A stretch of DNA of 55,135 bases from Treponema sp. (GCA_017549025.1 JAFYWB010000021.1:1-55135); one strand, 5' to 3'. Positions 16,090 to 25,411 are shown, counted from the first letter of the stretch. A program made the numbers and translations. The notes: generated by a model not told the origin, from the sequence alone.

Positions 16090-18135
16090 ATGCTGTCACA
16101 CATGAGAAATATCGGAATCATGGCCCATATCGATGCGGGCAAAACAACAACAACTGAGCGTATTCTCTATTATACTGGAAAGATACATCGTATCGGCGAG
16201 ATTGACGATGGAGCCGCCACCATGGACTGGATGAGCCAGGAACAGGAGCGGGGAATCACCATTCAGTCTGCCGCAACTACAACCTATTGGCGGGACCACC
16301 AAATCAACATTATCGACACTCCCGGCCACGTGGACTTTACCGCAGAGGTGGAGCGTTCCCTTCGTGTCCTTGACGGTGCCGTAGCCGTTATCTGTGCCGT
16401 TGGTGGCGTTCAGCCTCAAACAGAAACCGTTTGGCATCAGGCCGATGAATACAAGGTTCCCCGAATCTGCTTTGTAAACAAAATGGACCGTATCGGTGCC
16501 GACTTCTTTGCCGCCATGGCAGACGTAAAGGAAAAATTCGGCTGTGCTACTCTTGCCCTCCAGATTCCCATTGGAGCTGGTGGCGACTTTGAAGGTGTCA
16601 TCGATTTGCTTCGTATGAAGGAAATCCGCTGGGATGCCGCCACCGAAGGCGAAAAAATGGAAGAATGTGATGTAGCTGCTGAACGGCTGGATCTAGCCAA
16701 TGAGTGGCGTGAAAAGCTTATCGATGAGATTGCTGCCCACAATGACGACATTGCAGAGCTTTTCCTGATGGGGGAGGAGATTCCCGTGGAAACCTTGGTA
16801 AAGGAAATCCGTCGTGGCACCATTGCCCAGGACTTTATCCCCTTCCTTTGTGGAGCTAGCCGCCGCAACACTGGTGTGCAGCCCCTTATCGATGCCGTTG
16901 TGGATTATCTTCCTGCTCCTGATGAAATTCCTCCCGCCAAGGGAATCCATGTCAAAAAGGAAGCACCAGTAGAAATCCCTTGTTCTTCAGAGGGAACACC
17001 TATCGGACTTGTTTTCAAGATTCAGTATGACCGAGAGGCTGGAAGTCTGTGCTACGTGCGCATGTATTCTGGAAAGATTAAGGCTGGTGAGCAGGTCTTT
17101 AACGTGGGCAAGAAGAAGCGGGAGCGAGTAAACCGAATTCTTCGTATGCACTCCAACAAAAGCGAGCCCATGGATAGCGTTTCTGCTGGTGACATTGCTG
17201 TGTTCATCGGTCTTAAGCTGGCTCAAACGGGAGACACCTTGGGCAGCGAAGGCATGCCTGTGCTGCTGGAAAACATGAACTTCCCCGAGCCTGTTATTTC
17301 CGTTGCCGTGGAGCCAGCCACCCTTTCTGACCGAGACCGCTTAAAGGAAACCCTGGAAATCCTTTCCAAGGAAGATCCCACCTTTACCTCTCGTGAGGAT
17401 GCTGAAACTGGCCAGCTGATTATTTCTGGTATGGGTGAGCTTCACTTGGACGTTCTGGTTACTCGTATGCTAGAGGATTTCAAGGTGGAAGCCCGTGTTG
17501 GTTCTCCCCAGGTTACCTACCGAGAGTCCGTTACTGCCAGTGCCAGCCACACAGAAACCTACGACAAGGTACTGGGAGGCAAGGAAAATTATGCAGGTGT
17601 TACCCTGGAAGTTGCCCAGCGAGAAACAGGCAGTGGTAACAGCTACAGCTGCACCTACAAGAATTCCGCTGTTCCTGCTGAAATCTTTGAGGCCGTAAAG
17701 CGAGGAATCGAAAACTCCTTTGGTGCCGGTATCAAATACGGCTATCCTTGTACAGACATTGCCGTTACCGTTACTGGACTGGACTACAACGAGCTTACCT
17801 CCACCACCTTCGCCTTTGAGGCTTGTGCGGTGGCCGCCTTTGATGCAGTTTGTACTAAGGCTAGCCCAGAACTGTTGGAACCAGTCATGAACGTAGATAT
17901 CCTTTGTCCCAAGGAGTTTGTAGGAGATGCCATGAGTCAGGTAACCCAACGTGGTGGCATGATTCAGAGCTTGGAGTCAAAATCCAGTGGTGATATTATT
18001 CACGCCCAGGCTCCTATGGCCAAGATGTTCGGTTTTTCCACAAATCTCCGTTCCGTTACCCAGGGACGAGCATCTTTCGGTATGGAATTCAGCCATTTTC
18101 AGGTAAAACCAGGTGGATTAGGTAATGCCTATTGA
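16090..18135 (+). CDS. fusA: Elongation factor G, stand-alone copy
   Basis: 681 residues. Ribosomal translocase GTPase. G motifs: [12 protein letters not shown] (G1), ERGIT (switch), DTPGHVDF (G3), NKMDR (G4). Domains II-V follow, with [11 protein letters not shown] in domain III. Conventional EF-G starts at the second Met (16102, MRNIGIMAH); the first ATG adds four residues. The gene is not next to rpsL/rpsG as in the usual str operon, so it may be one of the two spirochaete-type EF-Gs (spdEFG), which divide translocation and ribosome recycling. Which of the two cannot be decided by eye. No ribosome site precedes it. Confidence 0.88.
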   Translation: MLSHMRNIGIMAHIDAGKTTTTERILYYTGKIHRIGEIDDGAATMDWMSQEQERGITIQSAATTTYWRDHQINIIDTPGHVDFTAEVERSLRVLDGAVAVICAVGGVQPQTETVWHQADEYKVPRICFVNKMDRIGADFFAAMADVKEKFGCATLALQIPIGAGGDFEGVIDLLRMKEIRWDAATEGEKMEECDVAAERLDLANEWREKLIDEIAAHNDDIAELFLMGEEIPVETLVKEIRRGTIAQDFIPFLCGASRRNTGVQPLIDAVVDYLPAPDEIPPAKGIHVKKEAPVEIPCSSEGTPIGLVFKIQYDREAGSLCYVRMYSGKIKAGEQVFNVGKKKRERVNRILRMHSNKSEPMDSVSAGDIAVFIGLKLAQTGDTLGSEGMPVLLENMNFPEPVISVAVEPATLSDRDRLKETLEILSKEDPTFTSREDAETGQLIISGMGELHLDVLVTRMLEDFKVEARVGSPQVTYRESVTASASHTETYDKVLGGKENYAGVTLEVAQRETGSGNSYSCTYKNSAVPAEIFEAVKRGIENSFGAGIKYGYPCTDIAVTVTGLDYNELTSTTFAFEACAVAAFDAVCTKASPELLEPVMNVDILCPKEFVGDAMSQVTQRGGMIQSLESKSSGDIIHAQAPMAKMFGFSTNLRSVTQGRASFGMEFSHFQVKPGGLGNAY

Positions 18136-18160
18136 CACTTTCTATTCTTTGTGATAGTAT
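18132..18160 (+). promoter_or_regulatory. tRNA-Leu promoter overlapping the EF-G stop codon
   Basis: TTGACA (18132-18137), 17-bp spacer, TAGTAT (18155-18160). The EF-G stop TGA (18133-18135) lies within the -35 box. Confidence 0.8.
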
Positions 18161-18185
18161 CTTCCGTGTTGTTAATTCAATACGA

Positions 18186-18267
18186 GCGGCGATGGTGGAA
18201 TTGGTAGACACGCCAGCTTGAGGTGCTGGTGGCGCGAGCTGTGCCTGTTCAAGTCAGGTTCGCCGCA
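18186..18267 (+). tRNA. tRNA-Leu (GAG)
   Basis: Acceptor arm GCGGCGA / TCGCCGC with discriminator A. Anticodon stem CCAGC / GCTGG encloses TTGAGGT, giving anticodon GAG for CUC/CUU. A long variable arm (GTGGCGCGAGCTGTGCC region) and GTTCAAGTC T-loop are as expected for leucine. CCA is not encoded. Confidence 0.95.
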
Positions 18268-18269
18268 AA

Positions 18270-18303
18270 AGACTGTTTGGTTTTCCAAACAGTCTTTTTT
18301 TTT
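18270..18303 (+). terminator. Intrinsic terminator after tRNA-Leu
   Basis: AGACTGTTTGG / CCAAACAGTCT with loop TTTT and a run of nine T after it. Confidence 0.95.
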
Positions 18304-18428
18304 ACCAGAAAAGCTCCACTTTTCACGACGAGAAAATGGGAACAGGGGTTTAATTAAGAAGAAAACATCATTGTAAAAATATGATAAAACGGAAGTTTAT
18401 TGCTTAGAGTAGGGAAGGAAGGGAATTA

Positions 18429-19052
18429 TTACAGCGTGCGACGCTTCCACAAATGCATCTTAATATACTGCTCTCCCTCAGGATTTTTATCCTTAATAAA
18501 CTGAAGAATCTCCTTATGCTCTCCGTGGGTAAAAACCATCTGTTCCTTTGTCATGGGATTGAAGAATATCTTTTGTAATGCATTGAGATGGAGCTTATTG
18601 TACAAGTCCTGTAAGAAGGGATTGTCAGCCAGTACTATCATATTTTCATGGAACTTCAAGTGACATTCACCAAAAGTTGCCAAATCAAAATTATCATCCT
18701 CAATGCAAGAAGCCATTTTTTCTATTTGTTCTTCCATAATACTGGTATCAGCATCCTTTTCTACCACCAAAGCAAAGGCTAAGGCTTCCAAGTAGGCTCT
18801 GATTTCCAATGCATTAGAAATTTCTTCTTGAGTATAATCTCGAACGTAGGTACCTGATTTTGGCTGAATAATAACCAAACCATCCTGCTCAAGATGCTTT
18901 AATGCTTCTCTCACTGGCATACGAGAGCAGTTGAACTCAGTTGCCAACAGATTTTCAGACAGTTTTTCCCCAACCTTGTATTCTCCAGTACGAATTCTCT
19001 TTTGGACTGCGGAACAAATTTCTGTTTGAATATTACTAGTCTGTTTGGACAT
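18429..19052 (-). CDS. GntR family regulator, FCD (FadR) subgroup
   Basis: 207 residues. N-terminal winged helix (about 8-75) with the GntR signature GEKLSENLLATEFNCSRMPV and REALKHLEQDGLVIIQPKSG; the C-terminal FCD ligand domain has its metal-binding pattern in EIRAYLEALAFAL (Asp/Glu), CHLKFHENMI and FTHGEHKEIL (His). It is divergent from a sialic-acid type uptake and breakdown operon, so it most likely represses it and is released by a sugar acid or ManNAc, by analogy with NanR. Its own -35 (TTGACA on the minus strand, 19088-19083) lies next to a candidate operator. Confidence 0.88.
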   Translation of the reverse strand: MSKQTSNIQTEICSAVQKRIRTGEYKVGEKLSENLLATEFNCSRMPVREALKHLEQDGLVIIQPKSGTYVRDYTQEEISNALEIRAYLEALAFALVVEKDADTSIMEEQIEKMASCIEDDNFDLATFGECHLKFHENMIVLADNPFLQDLYNKLHLNALQKIFFNPMTKEQMVFTHGEHKEILQFIKDKNPEGEQYIKMHLWKRRTL

Positions 19053-19088
19053 AATATAACCTTACAACATATTACAAGCTAATGTCAA

Positions 19089-19098
19089 CTTGTATATG
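19089..19098. promoter_or_regulatory. Candidate regulator site (CTTGTATATG)
   Basis: CTTGTATATGAGTT at 19089-19102 lies beside the regulator's probable -35 box. CTTGTATATGCGTT recurs at 20590-20603, and the reverse of CTTGTAT is at 19205-19211 on the operon's -10 box. A 7-mer match alone could be chance. Confidence 0.3.
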
Positions 19099-19177
19099 AG
19101 TTTTGATAAAATTATATAAAAAAAAAGCAAAAAGATCAGAAAAAATAAAAAAAATATTAATAATCAAAAAAAAAATG

Positions 19178-19206
19178 TTGACAAATAGCAATTCCTAAAC
19201 TAGAAT
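19178..19206 (+). promoter_or_regulatory. Promoter of the sialic-acid type operon
   Basis: TTGACA (19178-19183), 17-bp spacer, TAGAAT (19201-19206). The palindrome AAGTATACTT (19209-19218) follows directly, at the expected start of transcription, a good place for repressor binding. The leader to the ATG is about 43 nt with an AGGAGG ribosome site. Confidence 0.8.
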
Positions 19207-19255
19207 ACAAGTATACTTCATCTAGTGTGAAGAGAATTCTATTAGGAGGAATCTA

Positions 19256-20578
19256 ATGAAGAAAATTGTAGCTGGTATTGCTGTTCTTCTCTGCCTCGCA
19301 ACTGTGTTTGCTGCTGGTGGTAAGGACAAGGCTGCTGCACCTGCAGGCTCCACATCTGGAGTAACAGAAATCTCTCTGTGGACCTATCCAATTGGTGGAT
19401 GGGGAGATCAGAAGACCGTTGATGCATTGTTGGCTGGTTTCCATGCCGCCAACCCTGGAATCAAGGTAACAGTTGACTACCTGACCTATGCTGATGGTGA
19501 CGACAAGGTTAACACAGCTATCGAAGGTGGAGCTGCTCCTGACTTGATCATGGAAGGACCAGAGCGCTTGGTTGCTAACTGGGGTGCTAAGGGAAAGATG
19601 GTAGACATCTCTGACCTCTTTGATGCTACAGACAAGGCTGAGCTCAATGCTGCTGCTTTGGCTGCTTGTTTCACAGAGAGTGGTGCTGCTTATGAGTATC
19701 CTTTGGTAATGACAGCTCACTGTATGGCTATCAACAAGACTGTATTCGAGAAGGCTGGAGCTCTCCAGTACATCGATCAGAAGACCCGCACATGGACAAC
19801 TGACAACTTCTTGAAGGCTGTAGACACCCTCTACAAGGCTGGATACAAGAACGTTGGTGCTGTTTACTGCGTAGGACAGGGTGGAGACCAGGGTACACGT
19901 GCTCTCGTAAACAACCTCTACGGCGGAACCTTCACTGATGCTGCTCACACCAAGTACACATGGGACGATCCCAAGAACGTACAGGCTCTTGAGAAGCTCT
20001 ATGCTACAAACGGTATTAACTTCGATGCTGGTATCGCTGGTGGTGACGAAATCGCATTGTTCTACAACGGAACATTGCAGATGGCATTCTGCTGGAACAT
20101 CGCTCAGCAGTTGAACCCCAACTCTGCTAACACTGGTGCTGCAAAGACTCTCAACGGAGATGACATCATGTTCGTTGCATTCCCCTCACAGAAGGGAACA
20201 GACACCAAGCTCCAGGGTGGTATTTGGGGATTCGGTATCTTTGACAACGGCAAGGCTGATAAGATTGCTGCTGCAAAGACCTTCATCAAGTATATGTGTG
20301 ACTCTGCTGCTACTGCTGACGCTGTTAAGGCTGCTAACTACTTCGCAGTTCGCAACACAGCTGAGGGTGCAGATCTTTCCAAGATCTGGGCAGACAACGC
20401 TATCATGAACGAGTACACTGTTCTGATGCCTTACTTGGGTGACTACTATCAGGTAACAAAGGGTTGGGCAGAAGCTCGTACACAGTGGTGGAACATGTTG
20501 CAGCAGGTTGGTGCTGGACAGAATGCTGCCACCGTTGTAAAGCAGTATGCTGCTAACGCAAATGCCGCTGCAAAATAA
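19256..20578 (+). CDS. Sugar ABC transporter substrate-binding protein (CUT1)
   Basis: 440 residues, strong AGGAGG site. Signal peptide MKKIVAGIAVLLCLATVFA, then a low-complexity linker; no lipobox cysteine. The mature part is an SBP_bac_1-type protein: EISLWTYPIGGWGDQKT, VDALLAGFHAANPGIKVTVD, and GGAAPDLIMEGPERLV. It delivers a sugar to the two permeases downstream. The context of NanA and an AGE epimerase makes N-acetylneuraminate or a related amino sugar the likely ligand. Codons are strongly optimised in appearance, suggesting high expression. Confidence 0.85.
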   Translation: MKKIVAGIAVLLCLATVFAAGGKDKAAAPAGSTSGVTEISLWTYPIGGWGDQKTVDALLAGFHAANPGIKVTVDYLTYADGDDKVNTAIEGGAAPDLIMEGPERLVANWGAKGKMVDISDLFDATDKAELNAAALAACFTESGAAYEYPLVMTAHCMAINKTVFEKAGALQYIDQKTRTWTTDNFLKAVDTLYKAGYKNVGAVYCVGQGGDQGTRALVNNLYGGTFTDAAHTKYTWDDPKNVQALEKLYATNGINFDAGIAGGDEIALFYNGTLQMAFCWNIAQQLNPNSANTGAAKTLNGDDIMFVAFPSQKGTDTKLQGGIWGFGIFDNGKADKIAAAKTFIKYMCDSAATADAVKAANYFAVRNTAEGADLSKIWADNAIMNEYTVLMPYLGDYYQVTKGWAEARTQWWNMLQQVGAGQNAATVVKQYAANANAAAK

Positions 20579-20610
20579 GCTGTAGGCATCTTGTATATGC
20601 GTTAAATAAA

Positions 20611-20659
20611 AGTCCTTCTCCATGAAGTAACTAAAACTTTCTTGGGGGAGGACTTTTTT
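20611..20659 (+). terminator. Attenuating terminator between binding protein and permeases
   Basis: AGTCCTTCTCC pairs with GGGGGAGGACT (with two G-T), loop about 22 nt, then TTTTT. Such a site usually lets the binding protein be made in excess of the permeases. Confidence 0.75.
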
Positions 20660-20718
20660 ACTAAGTAGTTGTTTTAATTTTGGTTGTTTAATAAATCGAC
20701 TTATTTTTGGAGGAAACT

Positions 20719-21627
20719 TTGGCAAAGGTAAAACTAGGGACAAGCCCCTTGAGCAATCGGCTGGTTCGTCATGAAACCATATCAGCCTATCTCTTCTTGC
20801 TCCCCTTCTTGTTGTTCTTTATCATGTTCGTGGTATACCCCATGTTCATGTGCGTGTTCACCAGCTTTTTTGATGCCACCATGGGACGGGATGACATCTT
20901 TATCGGATTTGGAAACTATAAGACCTTGTTCCAGGATGAGGTTTTCTGGATTGCACTGAGAAATACAATGGTCATTGTTTTGGTGTCCGTTCCCATCACT
21001 TGTTTCTTCTCTTTGTGGGTTGCTTCTGTTATCAGTAAGATGCACGTTGCAGCTACATCAGCTTTCCGCTGTATTTTCTATTTGCCTGTTGTAACAGGTT
21101 CTGTTGCGGTAGCTATGGTATGGAAGTGGATGTACAACAACTACTATGGTGTATTTAACTACGTAGGAACCTCCTTGGGCTTGTTGGAAAGCAACATTAA
21201 CTGGTTGGGAGATCCCCGCTTTGCCCTTGGTTGTATCATCTTGATTCTGTTGACCACCTCTGTTGGTCAGCCCATCGTATTGTATGTTTCAGCCTTGGAT
21301 AACGTAGATAAGTCCTTGATTGAAGCTGCAAAGGTAGACGGTGCTACCTCTCTGATGGCCTTCTGGAAGGTTAAATGGCCCCAGATGATGCCTACCACTT
21401 TGTATATTTTGGTTATTACTACCATCAACTCCTTCCAGTGCTTTGCATTGATTCAGTTGTTGACCTTGGGCGGACCAAGTAACTCCACCATGACCATCAT
21501 GTACTATATTTATTACAATGCCTTCAAGCTGTTCAAGTATGGATACGGTAATGCCATGGGTGTAATCCTTGCTATTATTATTGCTGTATTGTCCGCCATT
21601 CAGTTCAAGCTTGGACAGGAAAAATAG
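20719..21627 (+). CDS. Sugar ABC transporter permease 1 (CUT1, MalF-like)
   Basis: 302 residues. Start assigned to the TTG at 20719 because GGAGG (20709-20713) sits six bases before it; the TTG at 20707 overlaps that site. Six membrane helices; the EAA loop is SLIEAAKVDGATSLMAFWKVKWPQM, where the ATPase docks. Partner of the next gene. Confidence 0.88.
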   Translation: MAKVKLGTSPLSNRLVRHETISAYLFLLPFLLFFIMFVVYPMFMCVFTSFFDATMGRDDIFIGFGNYKTLFQDEVFWIALRNTMVIVLVSVPITCFFSLWVASVISKMHVAATSAFRCIFYLPVVTGSVAVAMVWKWMYNNYYGVFNYVGTSLGLLESNINWLGDPRFALGCIILILLTTSVGQPIVLYVSALDNVDKSLIEAAKVDGATSLMAFWKVKWPQMMPTTLYILVITTINSFQCFALIQLLTLGGPSNSTMTIMYYIYYNAFKLFKYGYGNAMGVILAIIIAVLSAIQFKLGQEK

Positions 21628-21635
21628 GAGGGGCT

Positions 21636-22538
21636 ATGGCAACACAAAATGCAACAATTAAGACAAACCTGAACAATAGTCGATGGAATTACCTTTCTTA
21701 TGCGGTAATCATCATCATTGGTATTTTGTTCACCTTCCCCTTGTACTGGATTATTACTGGTGCATTCAAAACTGGACGAGAAATCAATGCTACTGTTCCC
21801 GTATGGATTCCTTCTCAGTGGATTATTGATAACTTTGCTCGTTTGATGGACAAGCGTTCTGCTCCATTGTTTAACTTTTTTGGCTTGGCAGGTCCTACAG
21901 CTCCTGCTGCGATCCGCTGGCTTTTGAACACTGTATTCATGTCAGTGGCTTCCATGCTACTTACCTGTGCAACAGCTGCTATGGCTGGTTATGTATTGGC
22001 AAAGAAGCGTTTCGTTGGTCGTACCCTTATCTTTACATTGGTAGTATGCGCCATGGCCTTGCCTAAGCAGGTTATCTTGATTCCTCTGCTGCGTGAAATG
22101 TCAGCTTTGGGCTTGTACGACAACCTGTGGGCAGCTATTTTCCCCATTGTTGGTTGGCCTTTTGGTGTATTCTTGGTAAAACAGTTTGCTGAGGGTATTC
22201 CTACAGAAATGGTGGAAGCTTGTCGTATTGACGGTGCTAGTGAATGGAGAACATTTACTGATGTTATGTTCCCTATGATTAAGCCTGGTGTTGGTGCTTG
22301 TGCTATCTTTACCTTCATCAACTCTTGGAACGACTACTTCATGCAGTTGATTATGTTGACATCTAACAAGAATCTGACCATTTCTTTGGGTATTGCCACC
22401 ATGCAGGGTGAAAGTTCCACTGACTATGGTCTGTTGATGGCAGGTGCCGCTTTGGCTTCTATTCCTATCATCGTTGTGTTCTTGATTTTCCAGAAATACT
22501 TTACTAAGGGCATCACAATGGGTGCTGTTAAGGGGTAA
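21636..22538 (+). CDS. Sugar ABC transporter permease 2 (CUT1, MalG-like)
   Basis: 300 residues, ATG after AGGAGG. Six membrane helices, with EAA loop EMVEACRIDGASEWRTFTDV and the typical C-terminal KGITMGAVKG. No ATPase gene is present in the operon, so a shared MsmK/UgpC-type ATPase from elsewhere is needed. Confidence 0.88.
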   Translation: MATQNATIKTNLNNSRWNYLSYAVIIIIGILFTFPLYWIITGAFKTGREINATVPVWIPSQWIIDNFARLMDKRSAPLFNFFGLAGPTAPAAIRWLLNTVFMSVASMLLTCATAAMAGYVLAKKRFVGRTLIFTLVVCAMALPKQVILIPLLREMSALGLYDNLWAAIFPIVGWPFGVFLVKQFAEGIPTEMVEACRIDGASEWRTFTDVMFPMIKPGVGACAIFTFINSWNDYFMQLIMLTSNKNLTISLGIATMQGESSTDYGLLMAGAALASIPIIVVFLIFQKYFTKGITMGAVKG

Positions 22539-23473
22539 TGAATATGAAAGATTTGACAAAATATCAGGGAATCATCCCTGCATTCTATGCTTGCTACAAT
22601 GACGATGGTTCAATTTCTCCTGAGCGGACACGTGCTCTTACTCAGTTGATGATTGACAAGGGTGTAAAGGGATTGTATGTGTGCGGTTCCTCTGGTGAAT
22701 GTATTTATCAGGGAAAGGAAGAGCGCAAAATCACCTTGGAAAATGTAATGGCCGTTGCAAAGGGTAAGCTGACTATTATTGCTCACGTTGCATGCAATAA
22801 TACTGCTGACAGTATGGAGCTGGCTGCTCACGCAGAAAGCTTGGGTGTAGATGCCATTGCTGCAATTCCACCTATTTACTTTAAATTGCCAGACCATGCC
22901 ATTGCTCAGTACTGGAACGATATTTCTTCTGCTGCTCCCAATACTGACTTTGTTATTTACAACATTCCTCAGTTGGCCGGTGTGTCTTTGTCTGTACCTT
23001 TGTACAAGAAGATGATGGAAAACAAGAATGTTATTGGTGTAAAGAACTCCTCCATGCCCATTCAGGACATCCAGATGTTTAAGGCTGCTGGTGGAGCTGA
23101 CCACGTGGTATTCAACGGACCAGACGAGCAGCTGATTGGTGGACTTACCATTGGAGCTGACGGTGGTATTGGTGGAACCTACGGTGTAATGCCTGAGTTG
23201 TACTTGACCATTGAAAAGCTGGTTAAGGCTGGACGCATTGGTGAAGCTCGGGAAGTACAGTACAAAGCTGACGAAATCATCTACACCATGTGTAGCTGTC
23301 ACGGTAATCTCTATGCCGTTCAAAAGAAGATTATTGCCATGAGAGATGGAGTTGAGTGTGGAGGCGTTCGCAAGCCTTTGGCAAATCTCATTCCTGAAGA
23401 TATGGCTATTGTAGAGAAGTGCCGTGCCTTGATTGATGAGGCTGTGGCATTCTGCAGCAAAATCTCCTGCTAG
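22538..23473 (+). CDS. nanA: N-acetylneuraminate lyase / DHDPS-family aldolase
   Basis: 311 residues (309 if the second ATG at 22544 is used), start overlapping the permease stop. TIM-barrel class I aldolase. Family marks: GLYVCGSSGECIYQ (GSxGE, binding the carboxylate), YNIPQLAG with the catalytic Tyr, and VIGVKNSS with the Schiff-base Lys. The enzyme would split sialic acid into ManNAc and pyruvate. DHDPS-like keto-acid aldolases share this pattern; the epimerase next door favours sialic acid. Confidence 0.8.
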   Translation: MNMKDLTKYQGIIPAFYACYNDDGSISPERTRALTQLMIDKGVKGLYVCGSSGECIYQGKEERKITLENVMAVAKGKLTIIAHVACNNTADSMELAAHAESLGVDAIAAIPPIYFKLPDHAIAQYWNDISSAAPNTDFVIYNIPQLAGVSLSVPLYKKMMENKNVIGVKNSSMPIQDIQMFKAAGGADHVVFNGPDEQLIGGLTIGADGGIGGTYGVMPELYLTIEKLVKAGRIGEAREVQYKADEIIYTMCSCHGNLYAVQKKIIAMRDGVECGGVRKPLANLIPEDMAIVEKCRALIDEAVAFCSKISC

Positions 23474-23483
23474 TGAGGAAGCT

Positions 23484-24704
23484 ATGGACAAGGGTTCTTT
23501 AGTTGCTACCAGAGAATGGGTAAAAAAAGAGCTGGACGCTTGTGTGAATTTCTGGCTCAAGAACGGTCTTGATAAAAAGCACGGTGGTGTTTACACCTGT
23601 CTTGACCGAACTGGACGAATTTATTCCACAGACAAGAGTGTGTGGATGCAGGGACGCTGTGCATGGACTTTTTCCTATTTGTGCAGTGTTTATGGTAACA
23701 AACCAGAATGGCTTGAGGCTGCAAAAAGCTGCTTGGACTTTTTGGAAAACCACTGTATCAACCACAAGGCTGGGGGAAGACTGTATTTCCAGGTAACTGA
23801 GGATGGTAAGCCATTACGTCAGCGCCGTTATTGCTTTAGTGAAGGCTTTTATGCTATTGCCAATGCAGAATATTACGGTGTAACTGGAGATAAGGTTCAT
23901 CTAGAGCGTGCACGCAAGGCTTATAAGATGATCTACCAGCTGAACAATGGTCTTATTGCGGATCCCACTGGAATGGGACCCAAGGTAGAGCCTGAAACTC
24001 GGCAGGGAAGAGGACTGGGCGAACCCATGATCTTCTTGAACATCACCAGTGTAATGCGTCGTACCGACCCAGATAATGCAGCTGAATACAATAAGCATGC
24101 TGCCGAGTGTGTAGAAACTATCTTCAAGTACCACATGCGGGAAGACTTGAAGTGCACCTTGGAAACTGTTGGTAAAAACGGCGAGTTCTGGAAGGATGTA
24201 ACTGCTGGTCGTGTGGTAAATCCTGGTCACGACATTGAGTGCAGCTGGTTCTTGATGGAGTACGCCAATTACATCGGTGGTGATGAAGGCAAGTCAATTC
24301 ATGACAAGGCTATTACCATCTTTGATTGGGCTGCAAAGGGCGGCTGGGACAATGAGTATCAAGGTCTCTTGTACTTTACCGATTGTCTTGGCAATCCTCC
24401 TGAGGCTTATGAGCATGATATGAAGCTGTGGTGGCCTCATAACGAAATGCTTATTGCTAGCTTGATGATTTATCGTGATACTGGTCGTCAGGAATACCTT
24501 GATTGGTTCAACAAGGTAGTGGATTACTGCGAGCAGTACTTCTGCGATCCTGAATATGGTGAGTGGTATGGTTATCTGCGCCGTGATGGTAAGCCCACTA
24601 TGCCTTCCACCAAGGGAAGCACCTTCAAGGGGCCCTTCCATGTACCACGTTGCTTGATTATGCTTGATACCATGTTGGGACAGGTTCTAGACGCAAAGTG
24701 CTAG
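23484..24704 (+). CDS. N-acylglucosamine 2-epimerase (AGE/RenBP family)
   Basis: 406 residues from the ATG at 23484 after GAGGAAG. An (alpha/alpha)6-barrel: GGVYTCLDRTGRIYSTDKSV, WMQGRCAWTFSYL, HDIECSWFLMEYA and KLWWPHNEMLIASLM carry the conserved Arg and His residues of the family. It would convert ManNAc to GlcNAc, following NanA, as in the Bacteroides-type pathway that needs no ManNAc kinase. The final codons and stop lie in a 14-bp tandem repeat. Confidence 0.88.
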   Translation: MDKGSLVATREWVKKELDACVNFWLKNGLDKKHGGVYTCLDRTGRIYSTDKSVWMQGRCAWTFSYLCSVYGNKPEWLEAAKSCLDFLENHCINHKAGGRLYFQVTEDGKPLRQRRYCFSEGFYAIANAEYYGVTGDKVHLERARKAYKMIYQLNNGLIADPTGMGPKVEPETRQGRGLGEPMIFLNITSVMRRTDPDNAAEYNKHAAECVETIFKYHMREDLKCTLETVGKNGEFWKDVTAGRVVNPGHDIECSWFLMEYANYIGGDEGKSIHDKAITIFDWAAKGGWDNEYQGLLYFTDCLGNPPEAYEHDMKLWWPHNEMLIASLMIYRDTGRQEYLDWFNKVVDYCEQYFCDPEYGEWYGYLRRDGKPTMPSTKGSTFKGPFHVPRCLIMLDTMLGQVLDAKC

Positions 24705-24735
24705 ACGCAAAGTGCTAGACGCAAGTTGCTAGAAC
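24684..24735. repeat. 14-bp tandem repeat straddling a stop codon
   Basis: CTAGACGCAAAGTG at 24687-24700 and 24701-24714, then CTAGACGCAAGTTG (24715-24728) and CTAGAAC. The stop TAG (24702-24704) is at the start of unit 2. The ends GTTCTAG (24684-24690) and CTAGAAC (24729-24735) are inverted copies. Confidence 0.9.
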
Positions 24736-24774
24736 AAGCTGTGTCAAGAAGTAATTGAAAGCTACATAAAAAGA

Positions 24775-24835
24775 GGGCTGTGGTGAAAGCTTTGTGAAGA
24801 TTCTTCATGGAGCTTTCTACCAAACAGCCCTTTTT
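24775..24835 (+). terminator. Intrinsic terminator of the sialic-acid type operon
   Basis: GGGCTGT (24775-24781) pairs with ACAGCCC (24824-24830), followed by TTTTT; inner arms GGTGAAAGCT and AGCTTTCTACC extend the stem. AAAAA on the other side suggests it also serves the convergent DUF1566 gene. Confidence 0.85.
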
Positions 24836-24859
24836 CATTTTAAAACATCACCGATGTAA

Positions 24860-25294
24860 TCAGATTTTAAAGCATCGCACCGCTCTGACTGCTAGCTTCT
24901 TTGCAGCACCATAGAGCCCTGGGCGACCTTTCTTAAAGTTGTAGCCCCACAATGCCATGCTTTCCTCTTGATTTGAGGACCAATAGGTTTCTTGGTCATG
25001 TATGAGGCCAGATTTTATCATGTTGTAGTACATGTTTTCCAGTTCTTCTTTGGTGGGAAGGTACCAGTCAGTGTAACCACCACCTTCATATTGGGGACAA
25101 AACTTGAAGGCTTTATCCCAGGCCATGTGACCCAAAGGCTCGCTCATTTCCCAGACCAAATGCTTGGAGATGGCAAAGATGGTACCACCTGCAGGTCCAG
25201 TTCCTCCTATAACATATTCTTGGGTAGAATTACTTTGTGCTCCAAGGTAGAAGGTCAATAAAAGTAGCAAAATAGTTAAAAATTTATATTTCAT
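24860..25294 (-). CDS. Secreted DUF1566 (Lcl-like C-terminal domain) protein
   Basis: 144 residues from the ATG at 25294 after TTGGAGGAAAA; the upstream in-frame ATG overlaps that site. Signal peptide MKYKFLTILLLLLTFYLGAQS. The rest is a single DUF1566 domain: YVIGGTGPAGGTIFAIS, WYLPTKEELENMYYN, YWSSNQEE and VRAVRCF. Such domains are widespread in spirochaete surface or periplasmic proteins; function unknown. Confidence 0.82.
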   Translation of the reverse strand: MKYKFLTILLLLLTFYLGAQSNSTQEYVIGGTGPAGGTIFAISKHLVWEMSEPLGHMAWDKAFKFCPQYEGGGYTDWYLPTKEELENMYYNMIKSGLIHDQETYWSSNQEESMALWGYNFKKGRPGLYGAAKKLAVRAVRCFKI

Positions 25295-25411
25295 TTTTCC
25301 TCCAAAATGATTTTTCACAGACTAACACGAAAAAAAATAGTCTGTCAAATGCAATTAGATATGAAAATATAGAATATTAACTCTTGGATACTAGCTTTTA
25401 GGGTATATATA

